Shown: positions 1 through 9,248 of the stretch, piece by piece
Position numbering within the stretch: position 1 is the stretch's first letter
Layout of the letters: each line of letters begins with the position of its first letter
Notes under the pieces: model-generated
Seen by the model: only the letters and a program-made list of their open reading frames with translations
Told to the model about the DNA's origin: nothing
Databases searched by the model: none
Translations under genes and position numbers: made by a program
Origin: Siphonodentalium dalli
Lineage: Eukaryota > Mollusca > Scaphopoda > Gadilida > Siphonodentaliidae
Length of the DNA: 64,000 nucleotides
Assembly (NCBI GenBank): GCA_032622095.1
Contig: CP136061.1
Span: 94,979,345 to 95,043,344, forward strand
Direction of reading: 5' to 3'

Positions 1-443
1 GTCCTGCCGTCGAAAAATCTGTACGCCTTATTGTCATCAGTTTAGGCAAGTGCATCCAGTTCAGCTGAATGGGGGTCACTGTCACGAAAAAAGGTGATGC
101 GGGGTACACAGGTTTGGAAATGTCCATAAATACTAAACTCGTTCATTTCGACCGTAAGATCATGGTAAATCTATAGTTGAAATACAATTTCCGTGATTGA
201 GTGCTAACAAGATAGAGTTGTCCTTCTTGGTACGCTTTTGGTAGACTATCTCAAAATCCATCCAGTGCCCTCTCCGTGACCACTGCGATATAGGTTACAA
301 ACAACTAATTATTGTCCATAGGCGACAGTGTTAATTGTAACTCCCGCCGGTGATAGGTTAAGCCTATTTTGACTTCAAGTGGTCAATTTTTCCCTTAGAA
401 CGTCATCCGATACACCATTTGGTGACACCAAACTTCGCGGTAT
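1..443. other. No recognisable feature
   Basis: AT-rich sequence left of the first family A element. I see no convincing open frame, RNA gene or inverted repeat here. Confidence 0.5.
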
Positions 444-931
444 TTAAAGGTACCCAATCCGATCAGAGGGTCCCCATCTCAACAGATTCCAACAACAACA
501 ATCCGATCAGAGGGTCCTATATTACTATTTCTTTGGCTTTTAGGGTAAAAAATATTTGATTCGAGTCGAGGAACCCATCAAACAAAGCTCAGACTTATTA
601 GATATTGATTTTTGAAATTTGTTATTTTCTCGAGATGGGTACTAATAATTGCCTTCAACTTCGTAATATGCTCGAGATGTGTACACCAAAACACTATTCA
701 AACAGACAAGGATGGATAACTCTAAAATCAAGTGGTAATAATAACGCAATTTTGACTGTGTTCTGGGCCAGAAAGTATTCCCGATAATGAAAAATAATAG
801 ATTTCTAAAATCGATATCTAAAAAATCTGAGCTTTGATGGGTGGCTTCCTCGACTCGAATCAAATATTTTTGACCCCCGAAGCCATTGAAATAGTAATTG
901 AGAGGAGTTTTATCGGATTGAGTACCTTTAA
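444..931 (-). mobile_element. Family A foldback element, copy 1 (TTAA-flanked)
   Basis: Bounded by TTAA at 444-447 and 928-931. The ends are inverted repeats (TTAAAGGTACNCAATCCGAT and its complement). Beyond the tips the two halves are diverged inverted copies of one another for roughly 200 bp each: both contain a GATTCGAGTCGAGGAA block followed by a TCAGA..TTAGATAT block. Copies 2 and 3 lie in the opposite orientation. TTAA duplication with TTAAAGG ends is known for Kolobok/T2-type elements; that assignment is inference. No transposase is present, so it is non-autonomous. Confidence 0.85.
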
Positions 932-1389
932 AAAAAACTATAATCTTGCTTTTTCACAAATACCCATTTACTACATAAAAATCAGCAGCATAAAATTAAC
1001 CAGACCCCTTCCATAACTTCGGGACCGCATCAGACTCTTCCTGCATAAAACTGTCCCGCTGATGTAATAAGAAATTCGAAATAAAAAGGGCTCAATTTCC
1101 GGACGTTCATTGCTGGATGGAAATATTTAGATGCCATTGGTCTGATCATGTTTGTAAATCATCAAGATCTTTTTGTAGGCAAATATTATGCTACATGTAC
1201 TTTAACACGGGAATTGAATATTTTCCTACTTTCGTGCAATTGAATTTTAGACTGAAATGGTCCACATACATGTGAAAGATTTCCAACCACGCACAAGAGG
1301 TGTTAAGTTTGAATTTTTAACCGATGTATTACCAGTTGGATAAAAGGCCGCTAGCCTAGGCCACACGTCGCCCATATAAGGTGGCATTA
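932..1389. other. No recognisable feature
   Basis: Unique-looking AT-rich sequence with only short frames. Nothing supportable. Confidence 0.4.
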
Positions 1390-1850
1390 TATGTTGTTTT
1401 TTTTTTTATAGAAATTACCAGAATAGTAATTGGCTAATTCTAAGTTGAAAAGGGGGCATAACTCCATCAAAAATGGTCGGACTGAACCCAAATTCGAAAT
1501 TTACTGGCATGTTCGTGTGATTAGTCCACATTCTAAATTTGAAAGCTGTGGAATAAACATAACTCGATTTATTACCCGGACAAAAACAAATTCTAAGTCG
1601 CAAGGGGGCATAACTCCTTCATAAATAGTTGGACCAGATCCTATACCGAACTTGATCGGGACTTTCTCATATGAAAGCCTCATACCAAGTTACATATCAT
1701 TACTCTAGTTAACATCCGGACAACAAACGCTTCGTTCGGTCGACGGACGGACAGACACTCGGAATGACGGATGGACGGACACCGCTGATATAGTCTCCCG
1801 AAAAAAATTTATCGGGCGACAAAAATTCTAATTCAAGGGGTGCAGATGAA
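1390..1850. repeat. Two-unit tandem repeat with GGGGGCATAACTCC motif
   Basis: Two diverged units start near 1436 and 1590 (offset about 154 bp). Each opens with AATTCTAAG, then the motif GGGGGCATAACTCC, then a TCATAAATAGTTGGACC-like stretch. A GGACGGACAGAC-rich tail follows (1735-1790). Frames on both strands here (for example 1415-1603 and 1501-1683) mirror the repeat and are not genes. The layout resembles dispersed repeats common in marine invertebrates, but I cannot name the family. Confidence 0.5.
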
Positions 1851-2302
1851 ATTTACCATTCAAAGTTGGGAGTTTGATCTGGTTCAGACACTATATAGTC
1901 ACGCCTCTGGCACATCAAAATAGCAAACCGTCGAATATACCAATATATATATACACTACATACTTTGGGAAATTCCAATGATTTCATCTGCCAATTATAA
2001 AGTGGTAACACTTGTAATATGAAGCACGGAACACCATTCAAATTACGATTATTGTGGTTTTTATGATAGCAGTTCTATCTAAGCCAATTGAAAGTTTACA
2101 ATAGGGTTTCATTTCAAGGTGTTTATCTATTTGAAGTTTATTTTAAGGTCATTATTTCAACCACCCTTGGTGCGTGGTGCTGTCTAATTGCCCGGGTGAC
2201 GATAATTATGATGCTTCTGTTTATTTTTTGGAGAGGTCAGCGCGCCAACATGACTGGATGCTCGAATAATGCATGGTCCGATATTCCCATTTAGTTATAT
2301 TT

Positions 2303-2540
2303 TTAACCCTTTCTATACTAAATTGATTCTCCCATTTATTTATAAAAGTATACATTGGAACGGTGTATTATTCATCGGGATGGGTGTTCAGTAAAAATAT
2401 AAGCAGAGGACAGATAATTAAAGTGCAGAAGGGGTGCTATTTATTGAACAGAAACGTTCAGATATTAAGTTAAACAAGGTTTGTTGAACTTATCTGAACA
2501 GTTCCTTCAGTAAAATAGCACTCATTCTGCACTATCAGCG
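2303..2540 (+). mobile_element. Family H TTAA element, copy 1 (right end lost)
   Basis: Begins TTAACCCTTTCTATACTAAA, the terminus shared with copies near 27.39, 57.69 and 59.87 kb. It contains an internal inverted repeat: AGTGCAGAAGGGGTGCTA around 2422 is mirrored near 2515-2535. The expected right terminus is not visible. TTAACCCTTT ends are typical of piggyBac-like elements; this is inference. Confidence 0.65.
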
Positions 2541-3089
2541 TTTTCCAAAATTATAAAGAAGTATTATTTTCGTGTTCCCGTGATGATGTTCAGCTGCAGT
2601 TCTATATAGCCTTAACCCATTCGCGTAGACTATATACACGTACATTTGCATGCCAAAACATAGTCATCATGCATGCACAATTTCAAATGCAGAATTTTGC
2701 AGACAGCTTCAAGTATTTTTAAATAATATTTTATTACCTGCACATATGATCATCGTTTGTTATATAGCTTTGGCTATTCGTGTTTATTGTGTATATAGTA
2801 TATATGTATATAAAACTGGGAATCACATCCATATACTTTTTGAAGTACTGTTATATCGCCAATTAATATCGACCATTATCAGAATGCTATAATGGCATAA
2901 GATATTTCCCTACATTCGATAAATTATGTTAGAATCAGCTACAGACCAAGTTGGTGGTGTTTGATAGACATTTTACAACGGGTGGGATGATGAAGATATA
3001 TATAATAATATACCCAGCATGCATATACAGTCTAAATTTCCAAGCACCAGTCGTGGGGTTGCAAAGCATGTCTATAATGTGTGTTAAGG

Positions 3090-3577
3090 TTAAAGGTACT
3101 CAATCCGATAAAACTCCCCTCAATTACTATTTCAATGGCTTCGGGCGTCAAAAATATTTGATTCGAGTCGAGGAAGCCACACATCAAAGCTCAGATTTTT
3201 TAGATATCGATTTTATAAATCTATTATTTTTCATTATCGGGAATACTTTCTGTCCCAGAACACAGTCAAAATTGCGTTATTATTACCACTTGATTTTAGA
3301 GTTATCCATCCTTGTCTGTTTGAATAGTGTTTTGGTGTACACATCTCGAGCATATTACGAAATTGAAGGCAATTATTAGTACTCATCTCGAGAAAATAAC
3401 AAATTTCAAAAATCAATATCTAATAACTCTGAGCTTTGTTTGATGGGTTCCTCGACTCGAATCAAATATGTTTTACCCTAAAAGCCAAAGAAATAGTAAT
3501 ATAGGACCCTCTGGTCGGATTGTTGTTGTTGGAATCTGTTGAGATGGGGACCCTCTGATCGGATTGAGTACCTTTAA
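3090..3577 (+). mobile_element. Family A foldback element, copy 2 (TTAA-flanked)
   Basis: Exactly 488 bp between outer TTAA ends (3090-3093 and 3574-3577), the same length as copy 1 and inverted relative to it. Both ends carry the TTAAAGGTACTCAATCCGAT tip. The frame from 2951 to 3379 runs from flanking DNA into the element and cannot be a gene. Confidence 0.87.
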
Positions 3578-3691
3578 TAATTCGGAGTTTGACATTTTCG
3601 AGGACGTGGTGACATCAGGTTTGATACACAATTTCAACTGTTGGACATTGACTGAATAAACGGTCGATCATAGGAAATTCCAGACCGAAAA

Positions 3692-3900
3692 CCCTGTGCC
3701 AACGCATTCTCTTATATATGCGAGTCGACCTTTGGTCGCCTCGCATATATGAGAGAATGCATTGACCTAACAAATTTTAGATTGTATGAAAAAAATGATA
3801 AAAAATTGTGAGAAAGAATGTAAGAAATAATGACAAAAAATTATAAAAATTGTTAAAGAATGTAATAAAATATAGGGCGCCTCGCATATATATATATATT
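3692..3900. mobile_element. Module B hairpin with AT-rich tail
   Basis: 3692-3772 is a near-perfect palindrome: CCTGTGCCAA, GCATTCTCTTATATATGCGAG, a short GTCGACC/GGTCGCC centre, then the complement ending GAATGCATTGACCTAACA. An A-rich tail (AAAATTGTTAAAGAATGTAA type) follows to about 3880. The same hairpin occurs inside families C, I, J and Z, so B is a reusable module. Its own TTAA ends are not evident here. Confidence 0.7.
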
Positions 3901-4002
3901 TGGCGCCAAATTTTGTCAGGTAACGTTCGTTAACGTCATAGTTACGCGATAAACAAGTTTGTCTGTATATCAATGTGTATTTTCAAATGATTGTTCATTC
4001 AT

Positions 4003-4038
4003 GTACCCGACGAAGGCTGTATAGCCGAAAGCTAGTAC
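4003..4038 (+). other. Hammerhead-ribozyme-like motif, probably inactive
   Basis: GTAC at 4003-4006 can pair with GTAC at 4035-4038. Between them are CCGACGA (4007-4013), a stem-loop GGCT-GTAT-AGCC (4015-4026) and GAAA (4027-4030). The order matches a hammerhead core (CUGANGA, stem II, GAAA) except that the invariant U is C, and I find no clear cleavage triplet with partner stem. Such motifs are known in Penelope-like elements and retrozymes. This may be a decayed relic or coincidence. Confidence 0.25.
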
Positions 4039-4061
4039 GACATTAAAGATTTGATGGGTCT

Positions 4062-4150
4062 TTAATTGGTGTTATCTTATTGATAAGAACTTCCTATTAT
4101 ATATTTAATTGGTGTTATCATATTGATAAGAACTTCCTATTAGATATTTT
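4062..4150 (+). repeat. 43-bp direct duplication
   Basis: TTAATTGGTGTTATC followed by TATTGATAAGAACTTCC occurs at 4062 and again at 4105, with one or two differences. The second copy runs into the 5' end of the Helitron-like unit at about 4137. Confidence 0.8.
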
Positions 4151-4159
4151 GGAAGATCT

Positions 4160-4221
<62 letters not shown>

Positions 4222-5220
4222 GTGTGTGTGTGTGTGTGTTCGCGATGGACTCGAACACGGCTGGACCGATTTCGACCAAACTTGGTACGGACACGTAATT
4301 CGACCCGGGAACGAACATGCGCCCGTCCATTTGTCCGTACGGCGTGACCTTGACCTTCAAAACTCATATCTCGGGATCCGCAGTGCTATCACGCCGGATT
4401 TAGCACTGCGATGCAGGGAGGATAACTCTATATTCATACGTCGACGAACGTTAGCAAATTGCAGGCATGCAATTACGCATCGTGTATTTTTCCCAAAATT
4501 ATAACATTTACAATAGATATTGTCAATTTGCAGGCTATTAAAAATCGTGCATCTATCCCAAAATATATCATTTATTACAATTTCTGATATATAAATTTTG
4601 TTACAGCTAATATTCTTAGGTCTATTGTCGATAGATTTATTTTTTGTATATTCACACCACGCATAGGCTCAAGCTGTTTACATTTACCCCGCGGGTCTGG
4701 AATCTCATCCAAGAATCCATTTAGCTGAAATGATACTTCGTTGTTGCGAAATGGAATCTACCGGTGGCCCCAAGCCGTCAATGTCAACAACATCGAAATT
4801 GTTCAACTTTGACTGCGAGAAAATAATTAGTTAAAATTTACCACACAATGCTAATTTATCTTTACGTTGAAGCTTGATAATTAATGAGCGTGTGTATATG
4901 AGGCGCGTTTACATACTTTAGTGGAAATCAAATCGGGTAAAACTGGCGGATTTTTACGGACGAAATTTGATACATAGGGTATCTCGGTATCCACTGGGCC
5001 GATTTCCCGGTATCCGCTTGCCCAATTTCCACCATTTTTGGGGTGTTGGTGTTGGAAAATTGGCAGACGGATTTTGACAAAATTTTATACTTAGTGGACC
5101 ATAGTGGTAATTGTTTCCAGGGAGTGTTTTGGACGGGTCAAATCGTGACCCCACCTGACCTTGACCTTCAAAGTGGTCAATTCAATGTCAAAGCCCGGAC
5201 GAAGTCGGGTCACCTTCTAG
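4137..5220 (+). mobile_element. Helitron-like unit M0, with foreign internal sequence
   Basis: Starts with the TATTAGATATTTTGGAAG terminus, then a long (GT)n run (about 4162-4240) and the GTTCGCGATGGACTCGAA body. Similarity to the other M units fades near 4400 and returns at about 4921. It ends with a short hairpin (CCCGGACGAAGTCGGG), a few bases and CTAG at 5217-5220. A hairpin about 7-10 bases before CTRR is the classic Helitron 3' signature. Frames such as 4118-4360 come from the GT repeat. Confidence 0.6.
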
Positions 5221-5827
5221 TCTATTATATATTTTGGAAGATCTGTGTGTCTGTCTGTGTGTCTGTGTGTCTGTGTGTTCGCGATGAACTCGAAAACGGC
5301 CCACCCGATATCGATGAAACTTGGTATGTGGGGGTATTTTCTGCCGGGGACGAACATAGGCATATTAATTTGTCCGTGCGACGTCACCTTGACCTTGAAA
5401 TCGGGTCATTTCAAGGTCAAACGCCCGAATATCACGGGATTTCGATGAAACTTGGTATGTGGGGGTACTTTCTTATGGCGAGTCTCATAAGCATATTCAT
5501 TTGCCCGTGTGACGTGACCTTGACCTTGAAATCGGGTAACTTCAAGGTCAAATCGCCAATTTTGATGGGATTTCGACGAAATTTGATACGTGGGGTTACT
5601 TTTGTCCACTGATTGTTTTGGACGGGTCCAATCGTGACCCCGACCAGACCTTGACCTTCAAAATTATAAATTCAAGGTCAAATCGGGTAAAACCGACGGG
5701 CACGTTTGTCGGGTACTTTTGTCCGGGCAGTGTTTTTGGACTGGTCAAATCGTGACCCCACTTGACCTTGACCTTCAAAATGGACAATTCAAGGTCAAAG
5801 CCCGGACGAAGTCGGGTCACCTTCTAG
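5221..5827 (+). mobile_element. Helitron-like unit M1
   Basis: 607-bp unit from TCTATTATATATTTTGG (5'-TC) to the hairpin CCCGGACGAAGTCGGG plus CACCTTCTAG at 5824-5827. The body is made of roughly 130-bp sub-repeats that each contain a TGACCTTGACCTTGAAA segment and an inverted TTCAAGGTCAAA. The 189-codon frame 5043-5612 crosses the M0/M1 junction and uses the sub-repeats; it is not a credible protein. Unit M2 follows head-to-tail without spacer. Confidence 0.7.
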
Positions 5828-6431
5828 TATTATATATTTTGGAAGATCTGTGTGTGTGTCTGTCTGTCTGTCTGTCTGTGTGTTCGCGATGAACTCGAAA
5901 ACGGCCGAGCCGATTTCGATGAAACTTGGTATGTGGGGGTATTTTCGGCCGGGGACGAACATAGGCATATTAATTTGTCCGTGCGACGTCACCTTGACCT
6001 TCACATCGGGTAATTTCAAGGTCAAACGCCCGAATATCACGGGATTTCGATGAAACTTGGTATGTGGGGGTACTTTCTTATGGCGAGTCTCATAAGCATA
6101 TTCATTTGCCCGTGCGACGTGACCTTGACCTTGAAATCGGGTAACTTCAAGGTCAAATCGCCAATGTTGATGGGATTTCGACGAAATTTGATACGTGGGG
6201 TTACTTTTGTCCACTGATTGTTTTGGACGGGTTCAATCGTGACCCCGACCAGACCTTGGCCTTCAAAATGATCAATTCAAGGTCAAATCGGGTAAAACCG
6301 GATGGATTTCGACGGGCACGTTTGTCCGGGCAGTGTTTTTGGACTGGTCAAATCGTGACCCCCACTTGACCTTGACCTTCAAAATGGACAATTCAAGGTC
6401 AAAGCCCGGACGAAGTCGGGTCACCTTCTAG
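5828..6431 (+). mobile_element. Helitron-like unit M2
   Basis: 604-bp unit directly abutting M1. It begins TATTATATATTTTGG (two bases shorter than the M1 and M3 start) and ends at CTAG 6428-6431 after the same hairpin. The (GT/CTGT)n head at 5850-5882 and the TCAAGGTCA-rich body match M1 closely. Confidence 0.7.
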
Positions 6432-7181
6432 TCTATTATATATTTTGGAAGATCTGTGTGTGTGTGTGTGTGTGTGAGGGTGTCTGTGTGTGTGTGTGTT
6501 CGCGATGAACTCGAAAACGGCCGACCCGATTTCGATGAAACTTCGTATGTGGGGGTATTTTCGGCCGGGGGTGGCATGGGCCTATTAATTTGTCCGTGCG
6601 ACGTGACCTTGACCTTGAAATGGGGTCATTTCAAGGTCAAACGCCCGAATATCACGGGATTTCGATGAAACTTGGTATGTGGGGGTACCTTCGGCCGGAG
6701 AGTGGCATAAACCTATTAATTTGCCCGTGCGACGTGACATTGACCTTGGAATCGGGTCATTTCAAGGTCAAACGCCCGAATATCACGGGATTTCGATGAA
6801 ACTTGGTATGTGGGGGTACTTTCGTATGGGGAGTCTCACAAGAATATTCATTTGCCCGTGCGACGTGACCTTGACCTTGAAATCGGGTCAATTCAAGGTC
6901 AAATCGCCAATTTTGATGGGATTTCGACGAAATTTTATACATAGGGTTACTTTTGTCCACTGAGTGTTTTGGACGGGTCAAATCGTTACCCCGACCTGAC
7001 CTTGACCTTCAAAATCATCAATTCAAGGTCAAATCGGGTAAAACCGGATGGATTTCGACGGGCACGTTTGTCGGGTACTTTTGTCCGGGTAGTGTTTTGG
7101 ACTGGTCAAATCGCGACCCCACTTGACCTTCAAAATGGACAAGTCAAGGTCAAAGCCCGGACGAAGTCGGGTCACCTTCTA

Positions 7182-7182
<1 letters not shown>
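6432..7182 (+). mobile_element. Helitron-like unit M3
   Basis: 751-bp unit, longer than M1 and M2 by about one extra ~130-bp sub-repeat (the CGGGATTTCGATGAAACTT block recurs at about 6656 and 6786). It ends CTAG at 7179-7182 and is followed by T, as expected for insertion between A and T. An AT microsatellite follows. Confidence 0.7.

Positions 7183-7221
<39 letters not shown>
7183..7221. repeat. (TA)n microsatellite
   Basis: Nearly pure TA dinucleotides between the last Helitron-like CTAG and a module B remnant. Probably an expansion of the CATATATAAG stretch of the B hairpin into which the M array inserted. Confidence 0.9.
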
Positions 7222-7223
<2 letters not shown>

Positions 7224-7403
7224 GAGAATGCATTGGCCTAACAATATTTACCTTGACCAAACTTGTAAAGCATGAAGTGCATTCTCTTATATATATATTC
7301 GAGCATAGCTGCCTATTTGTGGTATACTCGCATGTATAAGAGAATGCACTGACAGATGATATTTAATGCTGTACCAGCACAGCTCCCGTCATGAAAGGGT
7401 TAA
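7221..7403 (-). mobile_element. Family J TTAA element, copy 1 (truncated on one side)
   Basis: Contains GAGAATGCATTGGCCTAACA, an ATATTTACCTTGACC linker and a second diverged B hairpin (7271-7350). The end is AGCTCCCGTCATGAAAGGGTTAA (TTAA 7400-7403), matching in reverse the left tip of the copy at 49137. The other tip is replaced by the TA repeat and M array. Confidence 0.6.
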
Positions 7404-7424
7404 ACCACAATTATTCTAAGACAC

Positions 7425-7860
7425 TATAGATACGTCACTGTAACCCTCCACCCGACCAATCACCGAACGAAATCCTACATATAGCCATGTCGACACGTTC
7501 GTGCATGTTCACAACTAAAGTTGTTATAGTAACCCGCATACATGACCATGAATTCAAAATTCAGCTGGAAATATTTTAGGTATCAGTTGACAAATTCTAA
7601 CTCAATTTTAAGGGAGTGTATATTTTGGTTTACATGCGTGAGATGGGTGCAGTTGGGAAAAAACTGAGTACCTAGACTCCCTCTGTATATATAGTAGACT
7701 CTACCCACGTTCTTACATTTACCCCCACCCCACCCCAACCGAACGAAAACCCACATGTATAGTCAAGCACGTCGGCATGTCCGTGTTCACAAGTAAAGGG
7801 GTTAGTAACCCGTATATATGATCGAGAATTCACAGCGATAAACTAGATAACACGTGTTCT
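7425..7860. repeat. Diverged tandem duplication
   Basis: About 7430-7575 and 7690-7860 share CCGAACGAAA, a TATAG-C-AAGCACGTCG/CATGTCGACACG block, CCGTGTTCACAAGTAAA/CATGTTCACAACTAAA, and TAGTAACCCG(C/T)ATA. Offset is about 260-290 bp. No gene seen. Confidence 0.55.
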
Positions 7861-8389
7861 CCCGAATAATCGTTAGAAGTTCCACCAAAATATTTACGTT
7901 GCATCTGCAACCCGCGGTGGAACTATTTACACAACACCTGTATCTCACGGAAGGACTATTTCTAGAAGGGCAGCCGAGATGACGGGTACACCTGTATATA
8001 TGCACAACTTGGTGGAGGTTTGTGGATTATGGTGCCAGCGTCTGAGACTCTTAACATTTATACAAGGACGTTGCATGGAACACGTGATACCAGGGACTTA
8101 TTGGAACCCCGATGCAACTATACAAGCAGTCACTATATTAATATCGGCTATCAATAAATTGCTACTGATAGAGAGATCTTATACCGCGGCATGATCTCTT
8201 TTGTCTTGTCCGAGCTAGATGATGTCAATAGCCTATATATATTTTAAGAAAATGAAAGCCACACATGCATTTGCGTTCGGATTTGTTCAGCCATATATTG
8301 TGGTATATATAGATACGACATGCATGTGCGACGAGAGACCTCTGCTCCAATCCTTTTTGCTTATCTTATATGTTTCACTGGGAACAAAC

Positions 8390-8605
8390 GGTTAGTCAAA
8401 ATTATTAACTTAGGTTAGTTAGTCAAAGTTTTGTCCACGAATAACTAACTTGGGTTAGTCATAATGACTAAGTCAGAAAGTAAGTCATAATTACTATGAT
8501 GTTGTTAGTCATAAAACGACTAAGATCAGTTTAGTCATAATAACTAAGAGTGAATCAAAATGACAATGATTAAGTCATAATGACTAACCTATCTTAGTCA
8601 CTGGA
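8390..8605. repeat. Cluster of palindromic TTAGTCATAATGACTAA repeats
   Basis: GTTAGTCATAATGACTAAG and degenerate forms recur about ten times with irregular spacing (TTAGTCAAAATT, GTTAGTCATAATGAC, AAGTCATAATTAC, TTAGTCATAATAAC). Each core is itself nearly palindromic. TGACTAA is an AP-1-like heptamer, but biased low-complexity expansion is an equally good explanation. Confidence 0.7.
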
Positions 8606-8769
8606 AATGTGAAAATGTAATTTGGTGGACATTTTGTCCAAATAATTCTTGCAAGATTCAACCAGGTGATATATCCAGAACCATGCAGAGACCGAGTTGA
8701 AAGCAATCGAATCTTTCAATCAATTCCTCAAAGCAGAGATTCCAATACTGGTATGTTCAGCTATATGGT

Positions 8770-9248
8770 TTAAAGGTACTCAATCCGATAAAACTCCTCT
8801 CAATTACTATTTCAATGGCTTCGGGGGTCAAACATATTTGATTCGAGTCGAGGAAGTCACCCATCAAAGCTCAGATTTGTTAGATATCGATTTTAGAAAT
8901 CTATTATTTTTCATTATCGGGAATTCTTTCTGGCCCAGAAGACAGTCAAAATTTCGTTATTATTACCACTTGATTATAGAGTTATCCATCCTTGACTGTT
9001 TGAATAGAGTTTTGGCGTAAAATCTCGAGCAGGTTACCAAATTGACGGCAGTTATTAGTACTCATCTCGAGCAATTAACAAATTAAAAAAATCAATATCT
9101 AATAACTCTGAGCTTTGTTTGATGGGTTCCTCGACTCGAATCAAATATTATTTACCCCCAAAGCCAAAGAAATAGTAATATCTGATCGGATTGTTGTTGT
9201 TGGAATTTGTTGAGATGGGGACACTCTTTACGGATTGAGTACCTTTAA
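8770..9248 (+). mobile_element. Family A foldback element, copy 3 (TTAA-flanked)
   Basis: TTAA at 8770-8773 and 9245-9248; 479 bp, same orientation as copy 2. Relative to copy 2 it has a short deletion in the right arm (around 9180) and scattered substitutions. No transposase. Confidence 0.85.

Noticed and set aside
2951-3379. 142-codon frame, with near-identical frames in the other two family A copies, as a conserved transposon protein
   Set aside because: The frame starts in flanking DNA of copy 2. Differences between copies are mostly amino-acid changing, copy 3 stops early, and no family is recognisable. Shared ancestry of a MITE explains the similarity.
5043-5612. Longest frame of the window (189 codons) as a gene
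   Set aside because: It crosses the M0/M1 junction and consists of GT-repeat and sub-repeat translations (for example repeated PCDVTLTLKSG blocks). Repeats, not a protein.
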